From contig NZ_AKCI01000001.1 in the NCBI RefSeq assembly GCF_000269605.1, positions 62,001 to 126,000 of the forward strand: a DNA stretch of 64,000 nucleotides, in the 5' to 3' direction. Source of the DNA: Scardovia wiggsiae F0424. Its GTDB lineage: Bacteria > Actinomycetota > Actinomycetes > Actinomycetales > Bifidobacteriaceae. This document shows positions 63,884 to 64,000 of the stretch, piece by piece (position 1 is the stretch's first letter; each line of letters begins with the position of its first letter). The position numbers and the translations under genes are program-made. The notes below the pieces were generated by a model. The model had not been told where the DNA came from. It saw only the letters and a program-made list of their open reading frames with translations, and ran no database searches.

Positions 63884-64000
63884 ATGGCAGGCACATCGCA
63901 TAACCCTCTGAGGCCCTCACGGCCGCTGAGGCAGTCAACTGTTTACCTGCTGTTCCTTCTTGTGCTGGCGGTGCTGGTTTTTACAATTACCCAGGTTTCA
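63884..64000 (+). CDS. start of a membrane-anchored or secreted protein (3' truncated by window edge)
   Basis: 39 residues visible: MAGTSHNPLRPSRPLRQSTV, then a hydrophobic stretch YLLFLLVLAVLVFTITQ. GGGAGG lies 6 bases before the ATG. The pattern suggests an uncleaved signal anchor. Function cannot be told. Confidence 0.6.
   Translation, partial: MAGTSHNPLRPSRPLRQSTVYLLFLLVLAVLVFTITQVS

Overview
The window reads as chromosomal DNA of a high-GC Gram-positive (Actinobacteria), most likely a member of the Bifidobacteriaceae. The pointers are the gene orders topA-tmk-holB, hom-thrB-Maf/Nudix and murA-plsC-gpsA-ddl, a C69 dipeptidase, a bifidobacterial-style formate-tetrahydrofolate ligase, and an LtbR-like IclR regulator. 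The moderate GC content and a Gbp/Spa-like cell-wall adhesin with an LARTG sorting signal would suit an oral, Scardovia-like relative. That placement is inference from memory of family gene orders; no database was searched.

Layout. 1-5.6 kb: the end of a PAP2-type phosphatase, then topA-tmk-holB as an overlapping operon. 5.6-10.4 kb: a PEBP-family protein, a C69 dipeptidase and fhs. 10.5-16.6 kb: tRNA-Lys(CTT), a small lipoprotein, then a TetR regulator with a clear promoter and operators driving a two-subunit ABC exporter. 16.7-24.1 kb: a secreted esterase, a YggS-type PLP protein, an FAH hydrolase, and the tightly packed hom-thrB-Maf/Nudix-ogt run. 24.2-29.6 kb: type I pullulanase, a DUF218 membrane protein, a structured gene-free stretch and an RclA-like flavoprotein. 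29.6-32.3 kb: an ABC-2 transporter with its own TetR, then tRNA-Lys(TTT). 32.6-38.9 kb: the surface protein, an A+T-rich unknown membrane protein paired with an AAC(3)-type acetyltransferase, and a divergent MerR / aldo-keto reductase pair. 39.2-46.6 kb: tRNA-Ser, glf, a TMEM175-like channel with rmlB, the rpsF-ssb-rpsR-rplI operon, gtrA, a MIF-like tautomerase and a histidine phosphatase. 46.7-53.1 kb: an unknown acidic protein, an orphan ABC permease, two DUF805 paralogues, gltX, tRNA-Glu and tRNA-Gln. 53.1-64 kb: a metallophosphoesterase, the IclR regulator, murA-plsC-gpsA-ddl, an MscS channel, a frameshifted lipoprotein and the start of one more gene.

The cell-envelope genes (murA, ddl, plsC, gpsA, glf, rmlB, gtrA, the PAP2 end) and the genome-maintenance genes (topA, holB, tmk, ssb, ogt, Maf/Nudix) form most of the core content. 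The accessory material lies mainly at 11-17 kb and 28-39 kb.

The most notable observations are three dispersed copies of an 84-bp palindromic element with 24-bp inverted ends, two distant tRNA-Lys genes with homologous downstream tails, and repeated low-complexity insertions in otherwise conserved enzymes and regulators. Others are a homoserine dehydrogenase without its ACT domain, an LtbR-like regulator without neighbouring leuCD, and a MerR-type promoter with a perfect 17-bp dyad. No CRISPR array, prophage, transposase or rRNA was seen.
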